Positions 34,353 through 44,333 of a stretch of DNA of 64,000 nt are shown here, piece by piece. The first letter of the stretch is position 1. The number at the start of each line of letters is the position of its first letter. The stretch lies in NCBI GenBank assembly GCA_001464935.1, contig LNEL01000034.1, positions 1 through 64,000 on the forward strand. Direction: 5' to 3'. A program made the position numbers and the translations under genes. This DNA comes from Gammaproteobacteria bacterium Ga0077536. GTDB lineage: Bacteria; Pseudomonadota; Gammaproteobacteria; Ga0077536. Below the pieces are notes generated by a model that made no database searches, had not been told where the DNA came from, and saw only the letters and a list, made by a program, of their open reading frames with translations.

Positions 34353-34961
34353 TCAGCGCACGCCGAGATACTTGTGCCACTGGGCGGAGAACTCCCAGTA
34401 CATGCCGAGCCTGTTCAATTCGTACACGCGCGCCAGCGTTTCATCCTGATTACAGCCGCCGTCGCGCCAGCACGGTTGCAGGTAATAGTTCCACGCCGAA
34501 AACTTCTCGTAGTACGCGCGCAGTTCGTCGATCGACTGGCCCGTGTAGACGACCTTCAGTTCCTGGGCGAAATCGAGTGCGAGCGCCGCGGCCGGCGCCT
34601 TCGGCGAGACCGTGCACCAGTCCCATGGCGCGTTGACCCGGCGCAAGCCCGAGGTCTGAACGTTGATATAGAGCCCCGCGTGCCGGCAGGCCGCGACGAC
34701 CTGGTCGAAGTCAGGCTGATCGAGCGGTTCACCGCCGGTGATCGACACCCAGCCACGCGATCCCACCGCCTCCACCGCGAGCCGCGCGAGTTCGGCCGGC
34801 GCATAGTCGGTGCCCCCCTTGAAGCCCAGCGATTCCGGCTGGTCGCAAATGTCCCTGATCGGGCATTTGACGCTGCAGCCCTGGGCGCGAATGAAGAACA
34901 TCGGCTTGCCGGTCAGGTGACCCTCGCCCTGGATGCTGTGGAAGAGCTCTGAAACGATCAT
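34353..34961 (-). CDS. QueE-like radical SAM enzyme with unusual cysteine spacing
   Basis: 202 residues from the ATG at 34961, where MIVSELFHSIQGEGHLTG matches the start of 7-carboxy-7-deazaguanine synthase (QueE), which makes the deazapurine core for queuosine. The motifs SIQGEG, ITGGEPLDQ, NVQTSGLR and SPKAP are all QueE-like. The cluster motif, however, reads GCSVKCPIRDICDQ: C-x3-C followed by x5-C instead of the usual C-x3-C-x2-C, with IRD in place of the aromatic residue. It is either a divergent QueE or a neofunctionalised paralogue. No other queuosine gene is adjacent. A longer version from 35054 would add a basic stretch lacking family support. Confidence 0.8.
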   Translation of the reverse strand: MIVSELFHSIQGEGHLTGKPMFFIRAQGCSVKCPIRDICDQPESLGFKGGTDYAPAELARLAVEAVGSRGWVSITGGEPLDQPDFDQVVAACRHAGLYINVQTSGLRRVNAPWDWCTVSPKAPAAALALDFAQELKVVYTGQSIDELRAYYEKFSAWNYYLQPCWRDGGCNQDETLARVYELNRLGMYWEFSAQWHKYLGVR

Positions 34962-35244
34962 GACGGCGGTACCCGGCGCGCGTGAGCGCAATCGACGCAG
35001 GCCCGTGCGGGGCGCTGCGGAGGGAATGAACAGGAATTTGCGCAACACCGGCATGCCGGGGCCCGCGCGAGGCCACGCATTCTAGCAGGCAGATCAAAGA
35101 CGTCGCGAGGCCGGCGGCGGCTGGGGACAGGCAACGCCGGTCCGCAGTCCGCAGCGACGCGGTCCGCCGCCGCGGCTGGCGGCGGCACGGGAACTCCGCT
35201 AACGTCAGGCGCGCTGACGCTACCGCCGACCAGAGGGGAATTCC

Positions 35245-36633
35245 GTGGATCTTGCAGAACGCTTGCGCGGCGTGGGCGCCGCTTTGTCCGACATCACCGA
35301 ACGCTGGGTGCCGGACGCCTGGGTCATCTGCATGATGTTGACCGCCGTCGCGCTGGTGCTCGCGGTGCTCGGCGCCGGGGCCACCCCCGAGGCCGCCGTG
35401 CTCGCCTGGGGCCAGGGGATCTGGAAACTGCTGTCGCTCGGCATGCAGTTCACCCTGTCGATGGTCGCAGCCTATGCCTGCGTCGCCTCGCGCCCGGCGT
35501 ATCGCTTTTTCGACTGGCTCGCGGGGCTTCCGGATCCGGCGAAACCGGTGCAGGCCGTGCTCGTTGCCGGCGTGTTCTCGATGCTCACGGGCTACCTGAA
35601 CTGGGCGCTGTGCCTCGTGGCCTGCGCACTCTTCACGCCGTTCCTGATCAAGCGCAATCCGCATAGCGACGTGCGGCTGTTGATTGCGTCCGCGTACCTG
35701 GGTCTCGGCACGATCTGGCACGGCGGATTGTCCGGCTCCGCGCCGCTGATCCTCGCGACGCCGAACAATCCGCTGGTCGCCGCGGCGCCGGGCAGCGCGC
35801 CGGTACTCGATCGCCTGTACCCGATCTCGCAGACGCTGTTCTCGACCTGGAACCTGGTGTACTGCGCCGCGATCTTCGTGATCGCGCTCGTGACGGTCGC
35901 GGTGCTGCACCCCCGCCGTGACGTCCGCACGCTGACGCCGGAGCAGGCCGCAGCGATCCTGCCGGCGCCGCCCGACATCGATCCACCGAGCACGCGGCCC
36001 GCCGATCGCATCGATCGCTTTCCCGGCTGGACCTGGCTCGCCATCGTGCTGATTCTGTATCCGCTCGGGCACTCGTTCGCGACCAGGGGAATCGGCAACA
36101 GCTGGACGATCGACGCCTACAACGCCACTTTCATCGCCCTCGCGCTGGCCCTGCACGGCAACCCCGTTTCGTTCCTGCGGGCGTGTCGCCGTTCGATGGA
36201 TTCGGCGTGGGGCATCATCGTGCAGTTTCCGTTCTACGGCGGGATTTTCGGCCTGCTGCAGTTCACGGAACTCGGGCACTGGCTGGGCAGCCTGTTCAGC
36301 AGCCTGGCGACGACCGGCACTTTTCCGCTGATCGTCTACGTGTACTCCGGCCTGATGAACCTGTTCATTCCGTCGGGCGGTTCCAAATTCCTGATCGAGG
36401 CGCCCTTTCTGCTGCCGGCCGGCGAGTCGCTCGGCGTCTCTCCCGTCACCACCACGCTGGCCTACGGCTACGGCGACTCGACGACGAATCTCATCCAGCC
36501 CTTTTTCGCGATTCCAATCCTCGCCGTCACCCGGCTGCGCTTCGGCGAAATCGTCGGTTACACCTTCCTGGTCGCCCTCGTGCTGTTCGTGGCGAACATC
36601 GCCGCGATGCTGTTGATTCCGCCGAATCTCTAA
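35245..36633 (+). CDS. AtoE-family short-chain fatty acid transporter
   Basis: 462 residues, GTG start at 35245 behind AGAGGGG. About ten to twelve membrane helices, with the family blocks NWALCLVACALFTPFLIKR, LGTIWHGGLSGSAPLILATP and SGGSKFLIEAPFLLPAG. The AtoE family is associated with uptake of acetoacetate or short-chain acids. In this genome propionate or butyrate uptake would fit with the prp operon, but that link is inference. The 283 bp before it hold no other gene. Confidence 0.85.
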   Translation: MDLAERLRGVGAALSDITERWVPDAWVICMMLTAVALVLAVLGAGATPEAAVLAWGQGIWKLLSLGMQFTLSMVAAYACVASRPAYRFFDWLAGLPDPAKPVQAVLVAGVFSMLTGYLNWALCLVACALFTPFLIKRNPHSDVRLLIASAYLGLGTIWHGGLSGSAPLILATPNNPLVAAAPGSAPVLDRLYPISQTLFSTWNLVYCAAIFVIALVTVAVLHPRRDVRTLTPEQAAAILPAPPDIDPPSTRPADRIDRFPGWTWLAIVLILYPLGHSFATRGIGNSWTIDAYNATFIALALALHGNPVSFLRACRRSMDSAWGIIVQFPFYGGIFGLLQFTELGHWLGSLFSSLATTGTFPLIVYVYSGLMNLFIPSGGSKFLIEAPFLLPAGESLGVSPVTTTLAYGYGDSTTNLIQPFFAIPILAVTRLRFGEIVGYTFLVALVLFVANIAAMLLIPPNL

Positions 36634-36653
36634 GTCCTGCGCGGCGGGCTCCC

Positions 36654-37349
36654 TCAGGGCGAGACGATCACGACCAGTCGCCGCGGCAGGCGCAACAGAT
36701 GCTGCAGCCCGGCGGCATCCGCCTCCGCGCGACGGCGCGACAACACCAGGATGTCGACGGCCGCCGCGGCCTGCACAAGCGCAGGTGGTGCGTGGAGCTG
36801 CACCAGCGCCGGTCCCGGCGCGCGGGCAGGATTCAGACTGCCCAGTTCGTCGGCGACTGCAAGCGCGGCGCGATCATCATCGTCGCCGTTGGTGACGACG
36901 CCAACCCGGCGTGGCGCCGGCGTGCGCCCGGGACCCAGCACGGCATGCGCGGACGCGCCGCCCAGCAGCAGCAGGTCGCCCTTCGCATGCGCCGACAGCG
37001 CCGCCGCCAGCAAACGACCGCGCACCCGTTCGACTGCCGCGTGCACGCGCCGCGCCGCGGCGAGATCGGTCAGTCGCTGCTCGCAATCGCGGGCGAGCCG
37101 GGTCATTGCGCGCGCCGCGGCCGCGCTGTCGAAAGGGCGCAAGGTGCCCGTACAGCGATCGATTTCGTGCACGAATGGCAGTGCGCCGGCGGTCGCGAGC
37201 TCCGACGCCTCGCGCACGAGCGCCAGCAGGTGGTGCTGACGCCGCGCGGCAAGGCGCAAACCCAGTTCGAAGAGTTCATCCGCGGCGCCGGGGTCGGTCA
37301 CCGCCACCACGACACGGCCGTGCGCGGTTGTGTCAGGATTCGTCGTCAT
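36654..37349 (-). CDS. Universal-stress-protein-like hypothetical protein
   Basis: 231 residues. The start VVVAVTDPGAADELFELGLRLA and alternating beta/alpha pattern, with a DLLLLGGASAHAVLG segment in the place of the Usp nucleotide-binding loop, suggest an UspA-like Rossmann fold. A second half-domain starts near RRVGVVTNGDDDD. The similarity is weak. It overlaps the 3' end of the Lon-like protease gene by 17 bp and is probably translated with it. Role unknown; a stress or energy-status function would fit the operon. Confidence 0.6.
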   Translation of the reverse strand: MTTNPDTTAHGRVVVAVTDPGAADELFELGLRLAARRQHHLLALVREASELATAGALPFVHEIDRCTGTLRPFDSAAAARAMTRLARDCEQRLTDLAAARRVHAAVERVRGRLLAAALSAHAKGDLLLLGGASAHAVLGPGRTPAPRRVGVVTNGDDDDRAALAVADELGSLNPARAPGPALVQLHAPPALVQAAAAVDILVLSRRRAEADAAGLQHLLRLPRRLVVIVSP

Positions 37350-39744
37350 CGCTGTTGCCGGATCCGCGCGCGAAATCGCGCCGCTGCACCGAGAACTCGA
37401 TGAGGCGCGCCTCGGCGAGCCCGTTGACGGAATGGGCCGGGAACTGTCCGTCGCCGTTGCGCGTGCCGGCGTCGACGCTCGTCAGAAGTTCCAGCGCCTC
37501 GTCGACCGTCTTCACCGCGTAGACGTGAAAACTGCCCGCACGGCAGGCTTCGACGACATCCTGACGCAGCATCAGGTGTTTGACGTTCGCGTGCGGAATC
37601 ACCACGCCATGGCCGGCGCCTAGCCCGCGCGCCTGGCAGACTTCGAAAAAGCCTTCGATCTTGTCGTTCACGCCGCCGATGGCCTGTACTTCGCCGAGCT
37701 GGTTCACCGAGCCCGTCACCGCGTAGCGCTGCTGGATTGGCACGCCGGACAGGGACGACAGCAGCGCGCAGAGTTCGGCCAGTGACGCGCTGTCTCCATC
37801 GACCATGCCATAAGACTGCTCGAACACGAGACTCGCCGACATCGACAGCGGCACGCCCGCCGCATAGCGCGACGCCAGGAGATTGGACAGGATCAGCACG
37901 CCCTTCGAATGCAGTGCGCCACCGAGTTCGATCTCGCGCTCGATGTCGATCACGCGGCCGTCACCAAGACGCGTGGTCGCCGTGATGCGCGAGGGCTGGC
38001 CAAACGAGAAGCTGTCCATGCGCACGACCGACAGGCCATTGATCTGGCCGATTGCGTGGCCGTCGGTCGCGATGATCCGATTGCCGCGCAACACTTCCTC
38101 GAGCATCCGCGCGCGGATCCGGTCGGACCGATGGCGCTTGCGCACAATCGCCTCGCGCAGCGCATCCGCGCCGATCGTGGTACGGCCTGCCGCCTCGGCG
38201 CAGTAGTCGGCCTCGCGGATCAAGTCGTCCAGCGCGTGCACTGCCGTGGTCAGACGTTCGGCGTCTTCGGCGAGCCGCGCGCTGTGTTCGATCAGCGCGC
38301 AGACGGCCGCGCGATCGAGCGGCCGCGTGCCGGCGTCGCGCGCCAGCCGCGCGCACAGCCGCGCATAGGCCAGCTGGTTGTCATCGTCGCGCACGACTTC
38401 GTCTTCGAAGTCGGCGACGACCTTGAACAGGTCCCTGAATTCAGGGTCATTCGCCTCGAGCAGGTACATCAGCCAGTGTTCGCCGATCAGGCACAGCTTC
38501 ACGTCGAGCGGAATCGGCGACGGTTCCAGCGACACCGTGGTCAGCATGCCGAACTGCATCTCGGACGCGTCGAGCTTCACCTCCCGCGCGCGCAGACTCC
38601 GCTTCAGCGCTTCCCACGCGAATGGCTGCATCAACACCTGTCGCGCATCGAGAATCAGGAATCCGCCGTTCGCGCGATGCAGGGCGCCGGCCTTGAGCAG
38701 CGAGAAATCCGTCAACAGCGTGCCCATCATCGCGCGATGCTCGATGCGCCCGAGCAGATTGCCGAGCGTCGGCAAATCGCTGTGGATCACCGGCGCGGCC
38801 TCGAGTTCGCCGTTGTCGACGAACAGGTTCACCGCGTAACGCTGGAACACCGCTTCGAGATCCATCGGATCGGCGCCGGGTGGCGGCGAGGCGCTCAGCA
38901 TGAACGCAGGCGCGTGGGCGACGATGTCGGCGCGGATCTCCTCGAGCCAGGCGACCACCGCCGGCAGATCGGGGAAACGCGCCCGCACCTCATCGACCAG
39001 ATGGTTGACGACGTACTCGGCGATTTCGCGGTTGAGCGTCGTCAGCCGCTCGCGCATTTCCTTGAACCATAGCGGGAACTGGCGCACGAGTGCCTGCAAT
39101 TCGTTCTGCAGGCCTTCGATGATGGCCTTGATCCTGGCCTGATCTTCCGCCGGCATCTTCTGGAACCGGGCCGGGTTCATCGCCTCGCCCTGCTCGTCCA
39201 TCGGCGCGAACGCGAAGCCGGACGGCGTGCCGATCAGCAGGACGCCCTGCGCGGCCGCGCGCTCGCTGAGGGCACCGATGGCCTGCTGCTGGCGTTCCTG
39301 GAACTGCGCTTCGATGTCTTCCTGGCGCTTGCGGTTCTCGTCGCGGCCGAAGGCCGCCGGCAGCGCGGACTTCAGATCCTCGACGAGGCGCGCCATGGCA
39401 CTCGTCAGCGCGCTGCCGCGGCCTGCGGGCAGGCGCAGCGCGCGCGGCGCGTGGGCCAGTTTGAAATTGTGGACGTAGCACCAGTCGTCCGGCACCGGAC
39501 GGCCGCGCGCTTCGCGTTCGAGTTCCGCGCTGACCAGCGACAGGCGACCGCTGCCGGCCGGGCCGCAGGCGAACGCATGGTAGCCGGGACCGCGGACCCG
39601 GGTGCTGAAGCGCAGGGCGTCGATGGCGCGCGCCTGGCCCACCGGTTCGACGAGGGGCTCGAGTTCGGCGGTGGTCGCGAACTGGAACTGATGCTCGGGA
39701 CAGCGCGTGCGCAGGGTCTCCGGTGGCAGGCAGTCGGGCGTCAT
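37333..39744 (-). CDS. Lon-like ATP-dependent protease (LonB/YcbZ type)
   Basis: 803 residues. The N-terminal nucleotide-binding loop is degenerate (ACGPAGSGRLSLV, with Arg where Lys is usual), then a long helical insertion (about 130-270), an AAA module with VNLFVDNGELEAAPVI and GGFLILDARQVLMQPFAWEALKR, and a C-terminal Lon protease domain. The catalytic dyad is S652 (VDGDSAS) and K695 (GGVNDKIEG), 43 residues apart as in Lon. A typical sister of Lon in proteobacteria. Substrates are unknown. Followed by a 17-bp-overlapping Usp-like gene and preceded closely by a c-type cytochrome gene. Confidence 0.9.
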   Translation of the reverse strand: MTPDCLPPETLRTRCPEHQFQFATTAELEPLVEPVGQARAIDALRFSTRVRGPGYHAFACGPAGSGRLSLVSAELEREARGRPVPDDWCYVHNFKLAHAPRALRLPAGRGSALTSAMARLVEDLKSALPAAFGRDENRKRQEDIEAQFQERQQQAIGALSERAAAQGVLLIGTPSGFAFAPMDEQGEAMNPARFQKMPAEDQARIKAIIEGLQNELQALVRQFPLWFKEMRERLTTLNREIAEYVVNHLVDEVRARFPDLPAVVAWLEEIRADIVAHAPAFMLSASPPPGADPMDLEAVFQRYAVNLFVDNGELEAAPVIHSDLPTLGNLLGRIEHRAMMGTLLTDFSLLKAGALHRANGGFLILDARQVLMQPFAWEALKRSLRAREVKLDASEMQFGMLTTVSLEPSPIPLDVKLCLIGEHWLMYLLEANDPEFRDLFKVVADFEDEVVRDDDNQLAYARLCARLARDAGTRPLDRAAVCALIEHSARLAEDAERLTTAVHALDDLIREADYCAEAAGRTTIGADALREAIVRKRHRSDRIRARMLEEVLRGNRIIATDGHAIGQINGLSVVRMDSFSFGQPSRITATTRLGDGRVIDIEREIELGGALHSKGVLILSNLLASRYAAGVPLSMSASLVFEQSYGMVDGDSASLAELCALLSSLSGVPIQQRYAVTGSVNQLGEVQAIGGVNDKIEGFFEVCQARGLGAGHGVVIPHANVKHLMLRQDVVEACRAGSFHVYAVKTVDEALELLTSVDAGTRNGDGQFPAHSVNGLAEARLIEFSVQRRDFARGSGNSDDDES

Positions 39745-39757
39745 CGCGCCACTCCTT

Positions 39758-40921
39758 TTACTCGCCGATCAGCTTTCTCAGTTCGTTCATGTCGATGATG
39801 CTGCTGTCGTCGCCGGCACGGGCCAGGTGCAGGTCGCGCCAGTAGCCGAACTCCTCGAGCAGGTTGTAGGACTCGAGCGCGTGCGGGCCTTGCGGTGCTG
39901 CCCGTATCGATGAGGCGAACAGTAGTTCCATTTCCGGCACCGAGTACTTGGGCTCGATCGTGCGCAGCGCGATGATCCCGAGCATGTAGTAGGCGTCCGC
40001 AATCTCCTTGCCCTGTGCCCCGGGATGCTGCGCGATGTAACGTTGCAACTGACTGGCCGCGACGAGATCGTGTATCGCGCGTTCGCGGCCACGCGGCGCG
40101 CGCGTCATGCCGTCGGCCTGCGTGAAGAGCTCGTGCGCGGCGGCCAGCGAGGGTTCGGCGCGCAACACCGGCGCAAGCGTCTTCAGGCTCTGCTGCCACG
40201 CGGCCAGACGCTGGCGCAGGTAGCGCGGCACGTCCGGCCGTCCGGCGAAACGGTCCAGCAGCGCTGCGGCACGTTCGGTGTCCTGCCGCACGACGAGCAC
40301 GATGTTCAGGTAATCGAGCAGCACGCCGGCGTTGTCGAGATCGATTGCGTCCTCCTTCGGACTCATCAGCTTGCGCTCGAGCACGCCTTCGGCCGCGTCG
40401 AATTGCCGTGTCGCGACGTAGAGCTGGGCCAGTTCGCTCGGATCGAAATCGGCGGTGTCGATGCGCGCCATCAGGCGCTGGCCGAACGCCGTCTGCGCGT
40501 CGGAAGGCAGCCGCGAATGGCAGGCCACACAGTGCTGCGTCAATTCCATCAGAGAGAAATACGCGTACGACGGCCAGGTCTCCCGAAACGAGCTCGTGAT
40601 GTCGCGCGTGGTTTCACCGAACGAGCGCGCGAGATAGCGGAACTCGTCGTCCTTGCCCTGCGCATGGGCCACCAGCGCATCGGAGGCTTCCTGCAGCACC
40701 TTGAGCTTGTCGTCGATCAGTTCGCGATCCCAGGACGTCGCCTGCTCGGCATCACGCACCGACAGCGGCAGCAGGTAGGCGATGGAATCGAACACGCGAT
40801 GCATCACGTCGCGCGTCGTCGTGTCGCTGGCGGGTGGCGCGGCGTCCGCGGCCAGCACCGGCCCCGTCGCGAGAGTGACAACGGTGACGACAGTCAGCAG
40901 GCAGGCAGTGAAGCGGGTCAT
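39758..40921 (-). CDS. Periplasmic monohaem cytochrome c-type protein with helical repeats
   Basis: 387 residues from the ATG at 40921 (GAGG 6 nt upstream; an ATG at 40939 would add six residues). A signal peptide (ACLLTVVTVVTLATGPVLAA) is followed by helical sequence with one haem-attachment motif C131-V-A-C134-H135. The remainder (about 150-370) is TPR-like, with LAQLYVATRQFDAAEGVL and ADAYYMLGIIALRTIEP. I do not recognise a named family. Its stop lies 13 bp before the Lon-like gene's start, so co-expression is likely. Confidence 0.75.
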   Translation of the reverse strand: MTRFTACLLTVVTVVTLATGPVLAADAAPPASDTTTRDVMHRVFDSIAYLLPLSVRDAEQATSWDRELIDDKLKVLQEASDALVAHAQGKDDEFRYLARSFGETTRDITSSFRETWPSYAYFSLMELTQHCVACHSRLPSDAQTAFGQRLMARIDTADFDPSELAQLYVATRQFDAAEGVLERKLMSPKEDAIDLDNAGVLLDYLNIVLVVRQDTERAAALLDRFAGRPDVPRYLRQRLAAWQQSLKTLAPVLRAEPSLAAAHELFTQADGMTRAPRGRERAIHDLVAASQLQRYIAQHPGAQGKEIADAYYMLGIIALRTIEPKYSVPEMELLFASSIRAAPQGPHALESYNLLEEFGYWRDLHLARAGDDSSIIDMNELRKLIGE

Positions 40922-41012
40922 GGTCAGCCTCGCGGGCATGGTAGAGGGTCTATCTTGGACAAGCGCGACCCGCCTGCCTTGATCGCGATCACGCCGGCGG
41001 ATGCAGCCCGCC

Positions 41013-41969
<957 letters not shown>

Positions 41970-42104
41970 CTGGATGAACCTCGGCTGAATACGCGGACCT
42001 CCCCCATCCTAGCGGAAGCGGGTCGGGCCGGAGAAGGCGGACGTGTGCCCGATCGCCGGGCGACCCTTCACTACGGCCCGGGGTTTCGGCGTATAGTATG
42101 GCCC

Positions 42105-42138
42105 GCGCCGGCGGACCCCGTCGGCGCTTTGTTTTTTT
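42105..42138 (+). terminator. Hairpin plus T-tract in the leader of the 42218 gene
   Basis: GCGCCG pairs with CGGCGC around an 11-nt loop, followed by TTTGTTTTTTT. It lies 13 bp after a TATAGT hexamer (42092-42097) and about 80 bp before the start codon, so it would end transcription soon after it begins. A perfect palindrome AAAAACGCGTTTTT follows at 42153-42166. Either a conditional attenuator or a terminator for a very short RNA. Confidence 0.5.
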
Positions 42139-42217
42139 CGTTCGTCCTGAATAAAAACGCGTTTTTCCCGAGGCTGGCGCAAGGCCACTCTGACAGACCT
42201 GCTGAGGCGTTCACAAC

Positions 42218-42766
42218 ATGATTCTGAACCAGGAGAGGGGCTGGTGCGGCCGAATGGTGACTGCCCTTGCCATGGTCATCGGCCTGTGCGGCATGAACAG
42301 TCCCGCCGCGGCGCGCGAGAAAATGGAGCTGGGCTGGCTGGAGCGGATACGCCTGCAGCCTTCTGACATCGTCCTCAAGGCCAAGCTCGATACCGGCGCG
42401 AAGACCGCTGCCATCCACGCCACCGACATCGAGCGCTTCGACAAGGACGGCAAGAAGTGGGTGCGGTTCAACCTCTGGCTGAACCACCGCGACCCCAACA
42501 GCGAGACCATCACGGTCGAAAAACCGCTCGCACGCGACGTGACGATCAAGCTCCGCGGCACCGACAAGAACGACGCCCGACCCTCGGTCAAAATGGAATT
42601 CTGCCTCGGCGGCAAGCGCTTCCAGGCCCTCTTCACGCTCGTCAATCGCAAGAAATTCAATTACCCGGTGCTGCTGGGCCGCCGCTTCCTCGCCGATCTC
42701 GCGGTGATCGATCCGGCAGCCCGTTACAACACCGATCCGACCTGCCCCAAGGCACAGGCCGAATAA
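42218..42766 (+). CDS. Retropepsin-like protease of the 'ATP-dependent zinc protease'/RimB family
   Basis: 182 residues. An N-terminal hydrophobic segment (MVTALAMVIGLCGMNSPAAA) suggests export or anchoring. The core has a single aspartic-protease-like triad D58-T-G in KAKLDTGAKTAAIHA, and VLLGRRFLADLAVIDPAARY at the end, the family hallmark. Annotated widely as a zinc protease, but the fold and motif are retropepsin-like. First of three adjacent genes that recur together in gammaproteobacteria (with 7TM-transglutaminase and ATP-grasp ligase), a set of undefined function linked by analogy to RimK/RimB glutamyl-peptide chemistry. Confidence 0.85.
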   Translation: MILNQERGWCGRMVTALAMVIGLCGMNSPAAAREKMELGWLERIRLQPSDIVLKAKLDTGAKTAAIHATDIERFDKDGKKWVRFNLWLNHRDPNSETITVEKPLARDVTIKLRGTDKNDARPSVKMEFCLGGKRFQALFTLVNRKKFNYPVLLGRRFLADLAVIDPAARYNTDPTCPKAQAE

Positions 42767-42802
42767 GGTCCGCTGGCCCCGTTTCAGCAGGGAGTAGCCT
42801 CG

Positions 42803-44329
42803 TTGCGTTTTTCCGCCGTTTTCATTCTCGCGACCCTCTGCGCGGTCCTCGGCCTGTCGGTCGCCTACCTGAAGGTCAGCCGCCTGTCCGTCCCGCTCGA
42901 TCCGACCGCTGAAGCGACCGTCTGGGACGTCGAAGCGCGGATTGCCTTCGAGGGCCGCGGCCAGCCGGCCAAGGTTGCGCTGACCCTGCCGGACACGCCG
43001 CCCGGATTCGCGCTGCTCGACGAAGACTTCGTGTCCCGCTCCTATGGCCTCGCGATTCGCGGTTCGGAGAACGGCATCCCGCGCCAGGCCGTGTGGACGG
43101 TGCGCCGCGCCGCCGGTGCCCAGGCGCTGTACTACCACATCAAGGTCTACCCGAAGCGCGAGGAAGCTACCCAGGACCCGGGGCCGGCGCCGACCTTTCC
43201 CGAAGTACCCGAGTACGCCGAACCGCTGCGCTCGGCGATCGAGGCGGTGCTGAAGAAGGCCCGCGAGGAATCCGCCGACATCGTCACGTTCACGAGCCTG
43301 CTGGTCGCGAACATCAATGAATCAGACGACGAGAACGTCAAACTGATTCGCAAGTCGGCGACCGAGGACGGCTGGGCGCGCATGCTGACCGAGGTGCTCG
43401 CCGGCGCACGCATCCCGAGCCGCATCGTCTATGGCCTGCCGCTGGAGCAGGATTTCGTCGACACCCCGCTGACCGCGTGGCTCGAGGTGCACGACGGCGA
43501 ACGCTGGCATGGCTTCAATCCGCAGACCGGGCAGGATGGCTATCCGACCAACTTCCTGATCTGGTCCTATGACGACCCGAAGATCACCGTCACCAAAGGC
43601 GTGCGCAACATCGAGGTTGGTTTCTCCGGCAACAAGACGCCGATGCCGCAGCTGTCGGTAGCCAAGCGCGTCGAATCCAAGCTCGACACCGGCCTGCTGG
43701 CGCTTTCGCTGAACGACCTGCCGGTGCGCACGCAAAACGTCTACCGCGTGCTGCTGATGGTGCCGCTGGGCGCTTTCGTGATCGTGCTGATGCGCGGCGT
43801 CGTCGGCGTGCCGACCTTCGGCACGTTCATGCCGGTGCTGGTCGCGCTCGCCTTTCGCGAAACCAAGCTCGCCGCGGGCATCGCGCTGTTTCTGATCGTG
43901 GTCTCGGCCGGCCTTGCCATCCGCGTCGCACTGACGCGGTTGCGCCTGCTGCTGATGCCCCGCCTCGCGAGCGTGCTGGTGATCGTGATCGGCCTGATGC
44001 TCGGCGTGAGCCTGCTGTCGGCCAAGCTCGGTATCGAGCAGGGGCTGTCGATCGCGCTGTTCCCGATGGTCATCCTGACGATGACGATCGAACGCATGAG
44101 CATCGTGTGGGAAGAGCGCGGACCAGGCACCGCGATCAAGGAATTCGCGGGCAGCCTGTTCGTCGCGATCTGCGGCTATTACGCGATGACCGAACCGCAC
44201 CTCGTCTACCTGATGTCGACGTTCCCGGAACTGCTGCTGGTGGTGCTCTCGCTGTGTCTGTGCTTCGGCGCCTACACCGGCTACCGCCTGAGCGAAATCC
44301 TGCGCTTCCGCGACCTGGCGAAGCGCTGA
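42803..44329 (+). CDS. Inactive transglutaminase domain fused to seven membrane helices
   Basis: 508 residues, TTG start at 42803 behind CAGGGAG. One N-terminal helix, a periplasmic transglutaminase-like domain (residues about 120-280, with ARIPSRIVYGLPLEQ and WLEVHDGERWHGFNPQTG but without the catalytic Cys), then about seven membrane helices from residue 310 onward (GVPTFGTFMPVLVALAFRETKL, VLVIVIGLMLGVSLLSAKLG). The family name describes exactly this architecture. It starts 36 bp after the retropepsin-like gene and ends 4 bp before the ATP-grasp gene. Probably the membrane platform of the three-gene system. Confidence 0.88.
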   Translation: MRFSAVFILATLCAVLGLSVAYLKVSRLSVPLDPTAEATVWDVEARIAFEGRGQPAKVALTLPDTPPGFALLDEDFVSRSYGLAIRGSENGIPRQAVWTVRRAAGAQALYYHIKVYPKREEATQDPGPAPTFPEVPEYAEPLRSAIEAVLKKAREESADIVTFTSLLVANINESDDENVKLIRKSATEDGWARMLTEVLAGARIPSRIVYGLPLEQDFVDTPLTAWLEVHDGERWHGFNPQTGQDGYPTNFLIWSYDDPKITVTKGVRNIEVGFSGNKTPMPQLSVAKRVESKLDTGLLALSLNDLPVRTQNVYRVLLMVPLGAFVIVLMRGVVGVPTFGTFMPVLVALAFRETKLAAGIALFLIVVSAGLAIRVALTRLRLLLMPRLASVLVIVIGLMLGVSLLSAKLGIEQGLSIALFPMVILTMTIERMSIVWEERGPGTAIKEFAGSLFVAICGYYAMTEPHLVYLMSTFPELLLVVLSLCLCFGAYTGYRLSEILRFRDLAKR

Positions 44330-44333
44330 TCCG

